A stretch of DNA of 33,757 nt, taken from NCBI RefSeq assembly GCF_020907275.1, contig NZ_JAJJWI010000025.1:16303-50059 (forward strand), read 5' to 3'. Shown one piece after another: positions 1 through 7,791 of this stretch. Source of the DNA: Pontibacter silvestris (GTDB taxonomy: Bacteria; Bacteroidota; Bacteroidia; Cytophagales; Hymenobacteraceae). Position 1 is the first letter of the stretch. Every line of letters starts with the position of its first letter. The notes below the pieces were generated by a model that saw only the letters and a list, made by a program, of their open reading frames with translations, did no database searches and was not told the DNA's origin. Position numbers and translations under genes: made by a program.

Positions 1-48
1 ATTTTTAATAACCTTGGTTAGGAGCTGCAAATGCTTTTACAATCATTT

Positions 49-951
49 TTAGCTTAAAATGTCTGTAATAAACCTCTCTTCGGGGTGGTAACGCTCGTAC
101 AGCGCATGCAGGATACCATCTTTAAGACCAACAGTAGGTACAATCATACTTTCTAGTTTAGCCCATTTCATGGCAGATAAGTAAATTTCAGAGGCAGGTA
201 TAATGACATCAGCCCTATCTGGGTTAAGCATAAGGTCTGTTATTCGCTGTTGCATACTCATGCTGGCAATGCGGGCTGCTGTTTCTTCTATCTGTTTGCG
301 ATAAATAGGTTTACTTCCGGTTTTGCCTGCTAATTCAAATATCTTGTTAATGTTACCTCCGGTACCTACTGCGCGGGAGAGATGGTTTTTGCGGGAGTTA
401 GCTTCTATCCAACGGCGCATGCTATCCCATAGTTCTTTCGAGTCTTCTCCATGCTTATGCCGTATAGAACCCTGCTCAAAAGACTGCGAAGCAACTTTTT
501 CTCTGTTAACATAAATGTTAAACTCCGTGCTGCCACCGCCTACATCAATATGCAGGTAATTACGATCATCAAGGAAGTTTACAATAACTTTATTAATAAT
601 ATCTGCTTCAGTTACACCATCTATCACCTGTATCTCCATATCGATTGCTTCGCGCACACGCTGAATAATCTCTGTTGCATTGGCAGAAGTACGCATGGCT
701 GATGTGGCACAGATCATATAATTATCTACATCATGTACATCTATCAGCAATTTGAAAGCGTGCAGAAGCTTTATGAACTTCTGTATTTTTTCTTCGCTGA
801 TATAACCGTTGGTAAACACATCTTCGCCGAATCGAATAGCATAGCGAACATATTCTACTTTTTTAAAGATTACTTTTCCGTTCTGGTGTAAAACGCTGGA
901 GATTTGGCATCTGACAGCGTTCGAACCTATATCAATGGCAGCTAGCTTCAA
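49..951 (-). CDS. Ppx/GppA family exopolyphosphatase / pppGpp phosphohydrolase
   Basis: This 300-residue protein belongs to the Ppx/GppA phosphatase family of the actin-like ATPase fold, which hydrolyses terminal phosphates of polyphosphate and/or pppGpp. The N-terminal DIGSNAVR motif (residues 7-14) and the DVGGGSTEF motif (136-144) are the two phosphate-binding loops. DGVTEA (111-116) matches the segment carrying the family catalytic glutamate, here probably E115. GTGGN lies in the C-terminal half. The length is that of the short form without the extra C-terminal HD-like domain of E. coli Ppx. The ATG at 951 is the natural start because the DIGSN motif follows at once. It lies 99 nt downstream of the M23 peptidase gene on the same strand, so co-transcription is possible but not shown. 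Whether polyphosphate or pppGpp is the substrate cannot be told from sequence. Confidence 0.9.
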   Translation of the reverse strand: MKLAAIDIGSNAVRCQISSVLHQNGKVIFKKVEYVRYAIRFGEDVFTNGYISEEKIQKFIKLLHAFKLLIDVHDVDNYMICATSAMRTSANATEIIQRVREAIDMEIQVIDGVTEADIINKVIVNFLDDRNYLHIDVGGGSTEFNIYVNREKVASQSFEQGSIRHKHGEDSKELWDSMRRWIEANSRKNHLSRAVGTGGNINKIFELAGKTGSKPIYRKQIEETAARIASMSMQQRITDLMLNPDRADVIIPASEIYLSAMKWAKLESMIVPTVGLKDGILHALYERYHPEERFITDILS

Positions 952-1050
952 AAGTTTTTAATTCTGGTTGATTAGTTAGATATGTAAATATAATCAGAAA
1001 AGGGGAGTTTTTGCCGATTTTAACTTAGTATTGCGAATACCTACTATTCA

Positions 1051-2427
1051 TTACCGGCCTGCAGACAAAGAGGCCTGTTGGCCGGTATAAATCCAGCCTG
1101 TTTCTCCATCGTTGTTACGAACCAGTCGGTAATCATTAAATGATGCCAGTACAGCCACGCTCGTTCCGGCTGAAAGACTGTCTTTGGCAGCTGCTAACGG
1201 ATGTGCCTCATCTAACAGGTCTGTTTGTTTTGCTAAGCTTTCGTAACGTACCGGTTGGGAAATATTTTCTACAACAGAGGCAGAAACATAAGCTTCCACT
1301 TTATTAGGTAACTGTACTCTGTACCAATTGCTAGTGCCACCTAATACTTGTAGTGGCGTGTGCTGGGGCAAACTCATATAAACGTTGCTTTTGGTAGTCG
1401 GCATTAACCGGACATTGGCAAGTTTAGGTGAAATTCTAACCCATCCGCCTAAGGTACTAAGGTCAGATTTGATAGTTGAAGGCGTCTGAGACGGCTCATG
1501 TACGTAAGGGTAAGGATTAGTAGCTCCCTGCCCATAGCGGTAAATACCAAAATGCAGGTGCGGGTTAGTAGTGATAGCGTTACCTGTGTTACCAATTAAA
1601 CCTAAGGTGTCACCGATGTTTACGTGCTGTCCAGCCTGTACTAACTGCTTGTCGAGATGTGCATAATAAAGACTTTGGTGGTGCTTTGTATCGGATAACC
1701 ATACTACTTTACCTCCGCGAGGTGTTTCCTGTACCCTGGAGACATAACCAGCTACTGAGGCAATGGCTGGAGTTCCTCTAGTGGCAAAAATATCAATTCC
1801 CTCGTGTCTCCGGGCTCCTGCATCACGCGGGTCTCCCCATATACTGGCAATATTCCGGCTGCTTTTACCTAAAACCGGAAAAGCTAATACAGGCTGTGAT
1901 TTAATAGTAATAGTATACTGCACACTTTGTAATAGCTCTGGCTGTATACGGAGCAAATGCATCAGTTCATCGTCTATCTCATATTCTATGGTGTTAGAAG
2001 CTGTGTCTGTATAAGCTACAAGTTTAGGCTCTTTTCCTTGAGTGGCTAGCACTTCAAACATATCCATGAACACTTTGCCTTCATTCCTGGACCTTGTTTC
2101 AAGGTTTACCACCACCTTTTGCCCCCGCTCTGCTTTAAACCTGTAGCTGGCAGCTTTAGGTTCTTCTGCTGCTATGTAACCTGTTTCTTTAAAAGGTAAT
2201 GTTACTGTGAGGGAATCCTGAAGAGCATCCTGTCCAGCTTCAATCCAGCTTCTGCCTAATTCAGTATGGTCTAGTTTAGCACTTTTTAGAGAAGAGAGGT
2301 ACTGCTGATAAGGTGTCTCCTTTTTGAACACTCTCCGTAATGTCTGCTGCTTTCCACAACTGGCAAGCAAAAGCAAAATGCAGGAGTAAATAGTTAACTG
2401 AACTAATTTTATATTCTGTTTATGCAT
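1051..2427 (-). CDS. M23 family (LytM-type) peptidoglycan endopeptidase, lipoprotein, with SH3-like C-terminus
   Basis: A 458-residue predicted cell-envelope metallopeptidase that would cut peptide cross-links in peptidoglycan. Residues 8-24 form a lipoprotein signal peptide ending in LLASC, so C24 is the probable lipidated residue. A beta-rich region of unknown role spans about 70-180. The M23 domain (about 200-310) has the zinc motif HEGID (H208, D212) and NPHLHFG (H290, H292); H257 in YYAHLD fits the remaining active-site histidine. Two SH3-like segments follow (about 330-388 and 410-450; for example GWVRIS and GWIYTG), commonly used for wall binding. All catalytic residues are present, so it should be active. 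It is transcribed away from the L,D-transpeptidase-like gene, with 169 bp between the two starts. Confidence 0.92.
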   Translation of the reverse strand: MHKQNIKLVQLTIYSCILLLLASCGKQQTLRRVFKKETPYQQYLSSLKSAKLDHTELGRSWIEAGQDALQDSLTVTLPFKETGYIAAEEPKAASYRFKAERGQKVVVNLETRSRNEGKVFMDMFEVLATQGKEPKLVAYTDTASNTIEYEIDDELMHLLRIQPELLQSVQYTITIKSQPVLAFPVLGKSSRNIASIWGDPRDAGARRHEGIDIFATRGTPAIASVAGYVSRVQETPRGGKVVWLSDTKHHQSLYYAHLDKQLVQAGQHVNIGDTLGLIGNTGNAITTNPHLHFGIYRYGQGATNPYPYVHEPSQTPSTIKSDLSTLGGWVRISPKLANVRLMPTTKSNVYMSLPQHTPLQVLGGTSNWYRVQLPNKVEAYVSASVVENISQPVRYESLAKQTDLLDEAHPLAAAKDSLSAGTSVAVLASFNDYRLVRNNDGETGWIYTGQQASLSAGR

Positions 2428-2596
2428 ATTAATCAGAAAAGGTTTTGTACTGTATAACAGCTATTAGTCCAAAAATGATGCCTTTGTGTAGAAAAAAATG
2501 ATGATCTTCTTTTTGTACTACCTTAATTTATAACAGATGGCTAACTGTAGCGGCTACTGTTCGTAAAAAGAGGAATAGTTATAAAACAAATGAGCT

Positions 2597-3442
2597 ATGA
2601 GAAAACCGAGATGGAGGTACACAAGAAGAAAACTAGCAAAAGGATTATTGCCGCTTTTCGCTCCCCTTATCCTGTCTCCGATAGCAACTCCGGTAGCCAC
2701 TACTATGGCTAAACCGGACTCTAAACGGATTAAAGCCAGGATTTCTGATTATAAGGTTTTGAAGTTTAACCAAGTAGCTTTTAACCTCTATAATCATATG
2801 GATTTACAAGGCCAAGGGCTTCGTTTTGAGGTGTTCGATAAAGCGTTGACTGGTTATTATAACCTTAGAAGGGAACAAAAGCTATCAGAGAAACCAATAA
2901 TTACGATTGTCGACTTTACCAAGTCCTCTACAGAAAAAAGGTTATGGGTGCTGGATTTAAGTAATAAGGAGGTGCTTTATAACACTTATGTGTCGCATGG
3001 TCGGAATTCCGGAGAGGAGTATGCTGAAAACTTTTCTAATGATACAGGCTCCTATATGAGCAGCATAGGCTTTTATGTAACTCAAGCCCCTTACTATGGC
3101 AAACATGGACTTTCGCTGAGATTGGATGGAATGGACGAGGCTTATAACTCTAATGCTTTAGACCGTTGTATTGTAATGCATGGTGCTGAGTATGCCTCAG
3201 AAAATGTAATTGACCTGACAGGTAGATTAGGCCGTAGTTTAGGTTGCCCGGCTATTCCTATGGAGCACCATGAGGAAATAATAAATACAGTGGTAGGAGG
3301 TACAACGCTTTATGTACATGCCGCAGACGATGCTTATACTTCACAATACCTGGATCAGGTGAATGCGATGGCGGAGCTGGTACAGGAAGAATCAGGTGAA
3401 AAAGCTGCACTAGGAGCTACTCCTAATTTAGCTTCTCGTTAA
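2597..3442 (+). CDS. Murein L,D-transpeptidase catalytic domain family protein (YkuD_2 type)
   Basis: A 281-residue exported protein. The basic N-terminus followed by a hydrophobic stretch (about 17-36) looks like a signal peptide or anchor. The core (about 95-240) carries the family signature: CIVMHG with H195, then SLGCPAIP with S214 and the candidate catalytic cysteine C217. Unlike classical YkuD proteins (SxGCxR), the cysteine is followed by Pro rather than an Arg-containing motif; this is usual in the YkuD_2 (PF13645-like) group of Bacteroidota. Enzymatic activity of that group is less well established than for true L,D-transpeptidases. The ATG at 2597 is the first in frame. A long hairpin terminator lies 40 nt after the stop codon. 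With the divergent M23 peptidase it suggests a wall-remodelling pair (inference). Confidence 0.85.
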   Translation: MRKPRWRYTRRKLAKGLLPLFAPLILSPIATPVATTMAKPDSKRIKARISDYKVLKFNQVAFNLYNHMDLQGQGLRFEVFDKALTGYYNLRREQKLSEKPIITIVDFTKSSTEKRLWVLDLSNKEVLYNTYVSHGRNSGEEYAENFSNDTGSYMSSIGFYVTQAPYYGKHGLSLRLDGMDEAYNSNALDRCIVMHGAEYASENVIDLTGRLGRSLGCPAIPMEHHEEIINTVVGGTTLYVHAADDAYTSQYLDQVNAMAELVQEESGEKAALGATPNLASR

Positions 3443-3481
3443 AAAGAGAAGATTCAATTTATGTGCAAAGAGTAGTAGAGG

Positions 3482-3546
3482 AACGGCCTCAATCACTTTG
3501 AAAAGCTCTGTAGTGTTCATTGCTTTTCAAAGTGATTGAGGCCGTT
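3482..3546. terminator. Long perfect hairpin, probable bidirectional terminator between the transpeptidase gene and malQ
   Basis: Bases 3484-3506 and 3522-3544 are perfect reverse complements (23 bp). Two further A-T pairs extend the stem to 3482 and 3546, and the loop is the 15 nt 3507-3521. It sits exactly between two convergent genes, 4 nt beyond the malQ stop codon. The U-tract is weak on both strands, so termination would rest mainly on the stem. Confidence 0.8.
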
Positions 3547-3550
3547 TATA

Positions 3551-5065
3551 TTACCGTCCATACAAATCAACAAGTTTCTTTAAGGCCTTAGCTTCTTTCT
3601 TTGTAAACTGACTGGGTTTTAAGCGCCATTTCCAGTTATTTCCTCCTGTAGTGGAAGGTTTGTTCATGGTAGCTTCTGCTCCTAAACCTAATACATCCTG
3701 CATTGGCAGTACGGCAAGCTGTGCTACGGAAGCTAGAGCAAGCCTTTGCATTACCTCGTGCACATTATCTTTTGTAAGGCGATGAAAACTGTAATCGCTC
3801 AGTAATCGTTTATCTGCGGCAGTAGCTTCATCGAACCAGGCGCGGGCAGTACTGTTATCATGTGTTCCAGTATACACAATGCTGTTCCTGACGTGATTAT
3901 GAGGCATAAAAGAACTTTCAAAAGCCTTTTCATCACCAACAAAAGCAAACACAAGTACTAACATACCTGGTAGGCTGAAGTTACTAATAAGGTCTCTTAC
4001 TGGCTGGTCTATGTCGCCAAGGTCTTCTGCAATAATAGGCATCTGCGGGTATTTGTCCCGGATAATAGTCAGTATCTCATGGCCAGGTGATTTTTCCCAT
4101 TTGCCATTTATAGCCGTGTCTTCATCTGCCGGAACTTCCCAATAGGCAGAAAAAGCACGGAAGTGGTCCAGGCGCAGTAAACCAAACTGGCGAAGGTTAT
4201 GGTCTATCCGTCGAATCCACCAGTCGTAGTTGTGCTCCGCAAGCTCCTTCCAATTATAAACAGGTGTTCCCCATAGCTGCCCAGTTTCACTGAAGAAGTC
4301 TGGCGGCACGCCAGATACTGCTGTAGGCATACCTTCCTTATCAAGCTTAAAGTATTTCGGATTCGACCACACGTCAGCACTGTCGTGACTTACATAAAAG
4401 GGCATGTCACCAAAAAAGGAAATATCTTTCTCGTGGCAGTACTGCCTGAGTTGTTCCCACTGGTGGTAAAACAGAAACTGCATAAACTTTTCCTTTTCCA
4501 GTTCATCTGCTAACTCTTTAACCAAGTCCTGCATCGCGTTTTTCTGGCGATGCTTTATTTCCTTTGGCCATTCTGTCCAGCCTTTATCCCCGAAATGGTT
4601 TTTAAAAACAACAAACATGGTATAATCCTGAAGCCAGGCTTTGTGTTCCTTTTGAAACGCCTCAAAGGCTTTTTTCAGTTCTTTGGGCTGTTTGCCTTGG
4701 TAGTTTAGAAAGGTTTTATGGAGTATCTCTTTCTTAAAATCAATCACCTGCTCAAATTCTACCCGTGTATCGTCAAACTTAAGCTTTGTATCAAGTTCTT
4801 TCTCTTCTAAAAGTCCGTCTTTTATCAGCAACTCCGGGCTGATGAGCAGGTGGTTTCCTGCAAAAGCAGAGTGGCTGCTATAAGGGGAATTGTCATAAGC
4901 AAGCTCAGTTGGGTTAAGCGGTAGTATCTGCCAGAATCGCTGCCCTGCCTCCTGCAAAAGATCTGCAAAGGCATAAGCCTCCGGCCCCAAGTCGCCTATA
5001 CCAAAGCGTGAAGGAAGAGAAGTAATATGTAGTAGTAAGCCGCTACTGCGTTTATCTATAATCAT
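3551..5065 (-). CDS. malQ: 4-alpha-glucanotransferase (amylomaltase, GH77)
   Basis: This cytoplasmic enzyme transfers alpha-1,4-glucan segments between malto-oligosaccharides, releasing glucose and making longer chains. The 504-residue length is typical of the bacterial Taq-amylomaltase type. Visible GH77 motifs are LHITSLPSRFGIGDLG near the N-terminus, LRLDHFRAF with nucleophile D300, AEDLG with acid/base E347, and TGTHDN with D403. The spacing of the three acids matches the family. It is the last gene of the treZ-GH57-treY-malQ operon: its ATG overlaps the treY stop codon in an ATGA arrangement (5062-5065), implying translational coupling. In this context it would recycle short maltodextrins left by TreY/TreZ into chains long enough to be used again (inference). 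Confidence 0.95.
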   Translation of the reverse strand: MIIDKRSSGLLLHITSLPSRFGIGDLGPEAYAFADLLQEAGQRFWQILPLNPTELAYDNSPYSSHSAFAGNHLLISPELLIKDGLLEEKELDTKLKFDDTRVEFEQVIDFKKEILHKTFLNYQGKQPKELKKAFEAFQKEHKAWLQDYTMFVVFKNHFGDKGWTEWPKEIKHRQKNAMQDLVKELADELEKEKFMQFLFYHQWEQLRQYCHEKDISFFGDMPFYVSHDSADVWSNPKYFKLDKEGMPTAVSGVPPDFFSETGQLWGTPVYNWKELAEHNYDWWIRRIDHNLRQFGLLRLDHFRAFSAYWEVPADEDTAINGKWEKSPGHEILTIIRDKYPQMPIIAEDLGDIDQPVRDLISNFSLPGMLVLVFAFVGDEKAFESSFMPHNHVRNSIVYTGTHDNSTARAWFDEATAADKRLLSDYSFHRLTKDNVHEVMQRLALASVAQLAVLPMQDVLGLGAEATMNKPSTTGGNNWKWRLKPSQFTKKEAKALKKLVDLYGR

Positions 5066-7788
5066 TGTGCTGTTGCTGTTAAAAGTGCTACTGGAAAAGT
5101 ATCCATGATGGTTGCCAACGGAATAGCTTTATCTTGTTTTACTGCTCCATCTTTGCTAAAAGCTATTTTCCATGTTTGTGGAGCATTGTCTGGTAAAACA
5201 ATAGCAGTGTCTTTCCATGTGTCTTTTCCTAATGGTAATGTTTCGTTTTGGCACAGGTTAACCAACATACGAGGTACGGCTACAATACACCATTGCTGCT
5301 GATAGTTTCGTGCAAAGGCAACCACATGTTCTTTATATTTCCCTTTTACTGTTAAAGGAATGTAACTTCCGTAACTGAAGAGGTCTTGTAAGCTATTGCG
5401 TACGCTTAATGTCTTGTACATCAGGTAAAGCTTAATACGGGCATTTTGGGTTTGAGACAGCAACTGTTTATGTAGTTGTGGAACGCTTTCCTGCTCGGCT
5501 TGCCTCAATTCCTGCAGATACTGCTGGCGCTGGTCATAGTTTACAGGTCTGCGGTTATCTGGGTCTACTAAGCTAAGGTCCCAGAACTCGGTACCCTGGT
5601 ATATGTCCGGCACACCGGGGCAGGTAAGCTTAAGTAGTGTCTGGCACAAAGAGTAAATAGAACCATAATAAGCCAGCTTTTTAAAGAAAGGCTTAAACTC
5701 CGCTATAAACTCTTCATCTTGCTGTAACAGCTTTTTAGCCAGCTTCTGTATTTTCTGCTCATACTCTATATTAGGATCAGCCCAGTTCGTTTTCCTTTTG
5801 GCTTCACGAAGTGCTTTCTGCATATAATCCTGTACGCGTTGCACCAGTGAATCATCTATGGCCATGTTATGCGGCATTACGCCTATAAGCGTCTGAAGAA
5901 GAAAGTACACATCGTTTGGTGAGGTATCGGGCACGAGTAACCTGCTTTTTTCTAGCCACCTGTAAGCCATGTTGTCCCAATCATTCGATAGCTCACTCAG
6001 TACATTGAGACGCATACGGGCATCTTCGCCTCGCTTCGTATCATGTGTGGCAGTGGCATTAATAGAATAAGGGGCAGCTTCTACTTTGTATTTCATCCGT
6101 TCATGAAACTGCTCTGGTTTCAGGTGAAATATGTCTGGGCTATTACCTACTTCGTTTAATGAGATAAGGCGGCTGTAGTTGTAGAAAGTGGTGTCTTCCA
6201 CGCCTTTGGCAGCCAAAGGCCCGGTAAACTGCTGGCAACGCATGACGAAATACAGTTTGTTGTTTACCTGCTCTTCTGATTCATCTGCTGAAACTTCAAA
6301 TAAAGAACGTAAGTACCTAAGTTGTTCCTTTGCATCCGGGGCTTTTTCAGCAGCCTGTTTAAAGGCTGTATCTATTACCTCTAGTGCCTCCTGCGAAAGT
6401 GGAAATTTATTGCCATAAATACGATATATCGGAAAGGTAACCAACAGCATTTCGAGTGCTTGCTGCCATTTGTCTCTCTTGTCATCTGATGGGATAAGTT
6501 GCCGTTGCTGAAGTACGCGCAACAGGTTCTGTAGTTCCCCATTCATGCGTGTGCGTAGCATGAACAGCTTCTTTTCAAACACCATTTCTTCATACTCCAC
6601 TGTGGCATTTGGCACCAGGCGCTTATAAACCGTACTTAGCCGTTCTTTGCCAGTAGGGAATGTATACAAATTGCTTACCCATGCTAAAAAATCGTAACCG
6701 CTGTTCCCTTGTATAGGCCAGTAAACAGGCATGTTTTCCTCGCCCTCCAATATCTTCTCTACAACCAGGTACATATCCTCACCGGCCATTTCCCGAAGTC
6801 TCTCCAGGTATTGGTCCGGATCAAAAAGCCCGTCTACGTGGTCTACCCGAAGGCCTTGTACCAGTTTCTCGTCGCAAAGCTGCTTAATAAACCGATGGTA
6901 GTGCTCAAACACTTCTGGTCGCTCCATGCGCAGGCAGATCAGGTCATTTACTGTAAAGAACCTGCGGTAGTTGATGCGCTGCATACTGTCTTTCCAGTAA
7001 CTAAGCTTGTACTGCTGCATGGCGAGTAGCCTTTGCATTTTTTCAGTAGAATTGCTTATTTCCTCTAACAGCTGTTTCAGCTTATCCTGTAATGCCTGTT
7101 GCTGGCTGAAGTGTTGGTACAATGATACTTTTAGACTTTCCCATTCCTGTACATCTACTTTTTCTACTTTAGAGAACTGCTCAATTTTGTGCAGTTGTTC
7201 AACCAATCCTGCTCTTTCGTCTTCAACGTCTGTGTTCTGCTTAAGCCGACTGATCAGGTAAGGATAGCTTTCGAGGCTGGCGGGGTATACATTATCGAAG
7301 TAGCTGATGATAAAGCCCTTTTCTCCAAAAGATACTTTTAATTGATTCTGTTCCAGTACATTTTCCAGCGGTTCTCCCAGAAAAGGCACCATTACCTGCC
7401 CCTCGAACTCTGGGTTCTTGAAGTCAATGTCAAAAAAAGTATAATAAAAAGACTGGGCTCCTTTCTCCAGCACGTCCATTAGCCAGACGTTGGAGGCATC
7501 AAAAGCCATGTGGTTTGGCACGATGTCCTGTAACCAGCTCATGTTGTTCTCTTGCAGTGTTTTGGCAATCTGCCGAAACTCTTCCAAAGTTCCAATCTCA
7601 GGGTTTATCTGCAAAGGGTCGGTAACGTCATAACCATGTTCGCTACCAGCGCGTGCAGTAAAAAAAGGAGAGGCATAAATAGTACTTACCCCTAGCTCTT
7701 TCAGATAAGGGATAAGCTCTTGCACCTGTTTCAGCTTAAACTTAGCTGATAGCTGCAGCCTGTATGTAACGTTAGGTATGTGCACCAT
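5062..7788 (-). CDS. treY: Maltooligosyl trehalose synthase (GH13_26)
   Basis: TreY isomerises the reducing-end alpha-1,4 bond of a maltodextrin to an alpha,alpha-1,1 bond, giving a maltooligosyl trehalose. The 908-residue protein has the TreY N-terminal barrel signature YASPFFTARAGSEHGYDVTDP-like segment (residues 38-58), GLRVDHVDG with nucleophile D316, VVEKILEGEE with acid/base E344, and ATATHDTKRGED, where the third GH13 acid lies. The insertion between about 180 and 270 is coiled-coil-like, as usual for TreY. The start codon is 3 nt from the GH57 stop and the stop codon overlaps malQ by 4 nt. The protein works directly with TreZ, encoded two genes upstream. Confidence 0.96.
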   Translation of the reverse strand: MVHIPNVTYRLQLSAKFKLKQVQELIPYLKELGVSTIYASPFFTARAGSEHGYDVTDPLQINPEIGTLEEFRQIAKTLQENNMSWLQDIVPNHMAFDASNVWLMDVLEKGAQSFYYTFFDIDFKNPEFEGQVMVPFLGEPLENVLEQNQLKVSFGEKGFIISYFDNVYPASLESYPYLISRLKQNTDVEDERAGLVEQLHKIEQFSKVEKVDVQEWESLKVSLYQHFSQQQALQDKLKQLLEEISNSTEKMQRLLAMQQYKLSYWKDSMQRINYRRFFTVNDLICLRMERPEVFEHYHRFIKQLCDEKLVQGLRVDHVDGLFDPDQYLERLREMAGEDMYLVVEKILEGEENMPVYWPIQGNSGYDFLAWVSNLYTFPTGKERLSTVYKRLVPNATVEYEEMVFEKKLFMLRTRMNGELQNLLRVLQQRQLIPSDDKRDKWQQALEMLLVTFPIYRIYGNKFPLSQEALEVIDTAFKQAAEKAPDAKEQLRYLRSLFEVSADESEEQVNNKLYFVMRCQQFTGPLAAKGVEDTTFYNYSRLISLNEVGNSPDIFHLKPEQFHERMKYKVEAAPYSINATATHDTKRGEDARMRLNVLSELSNDWDNMAYRWLEKSRLLVPDTSPNDVYFLLQTLIGVMPHNMAIDDSLVQRVQDYMQKALREAKRKTNWADPNIEYEQKIQKLAKKLLQQDEEFIAEFKPFFKKLAYYGSIYSLCQTLLKLTCPGVPDIYQGTEFWDLSLVDPDNRRPVNYDQRQQYLQELRQAEQESVPQLHKQLLSQTQNARIKLYLMYKTLSVRNSLQDLFSYGSYIPLTVKGKYKEHVVAFARNYQQQWCIVAVPRMLVNLCQNETLPLGKDTWKDTAIVLPDNAPQTWKIAFSKDGAVKQDKAIPLATIMDTFPVALLTATAQ

Positions 7789-7791
7789 ATT

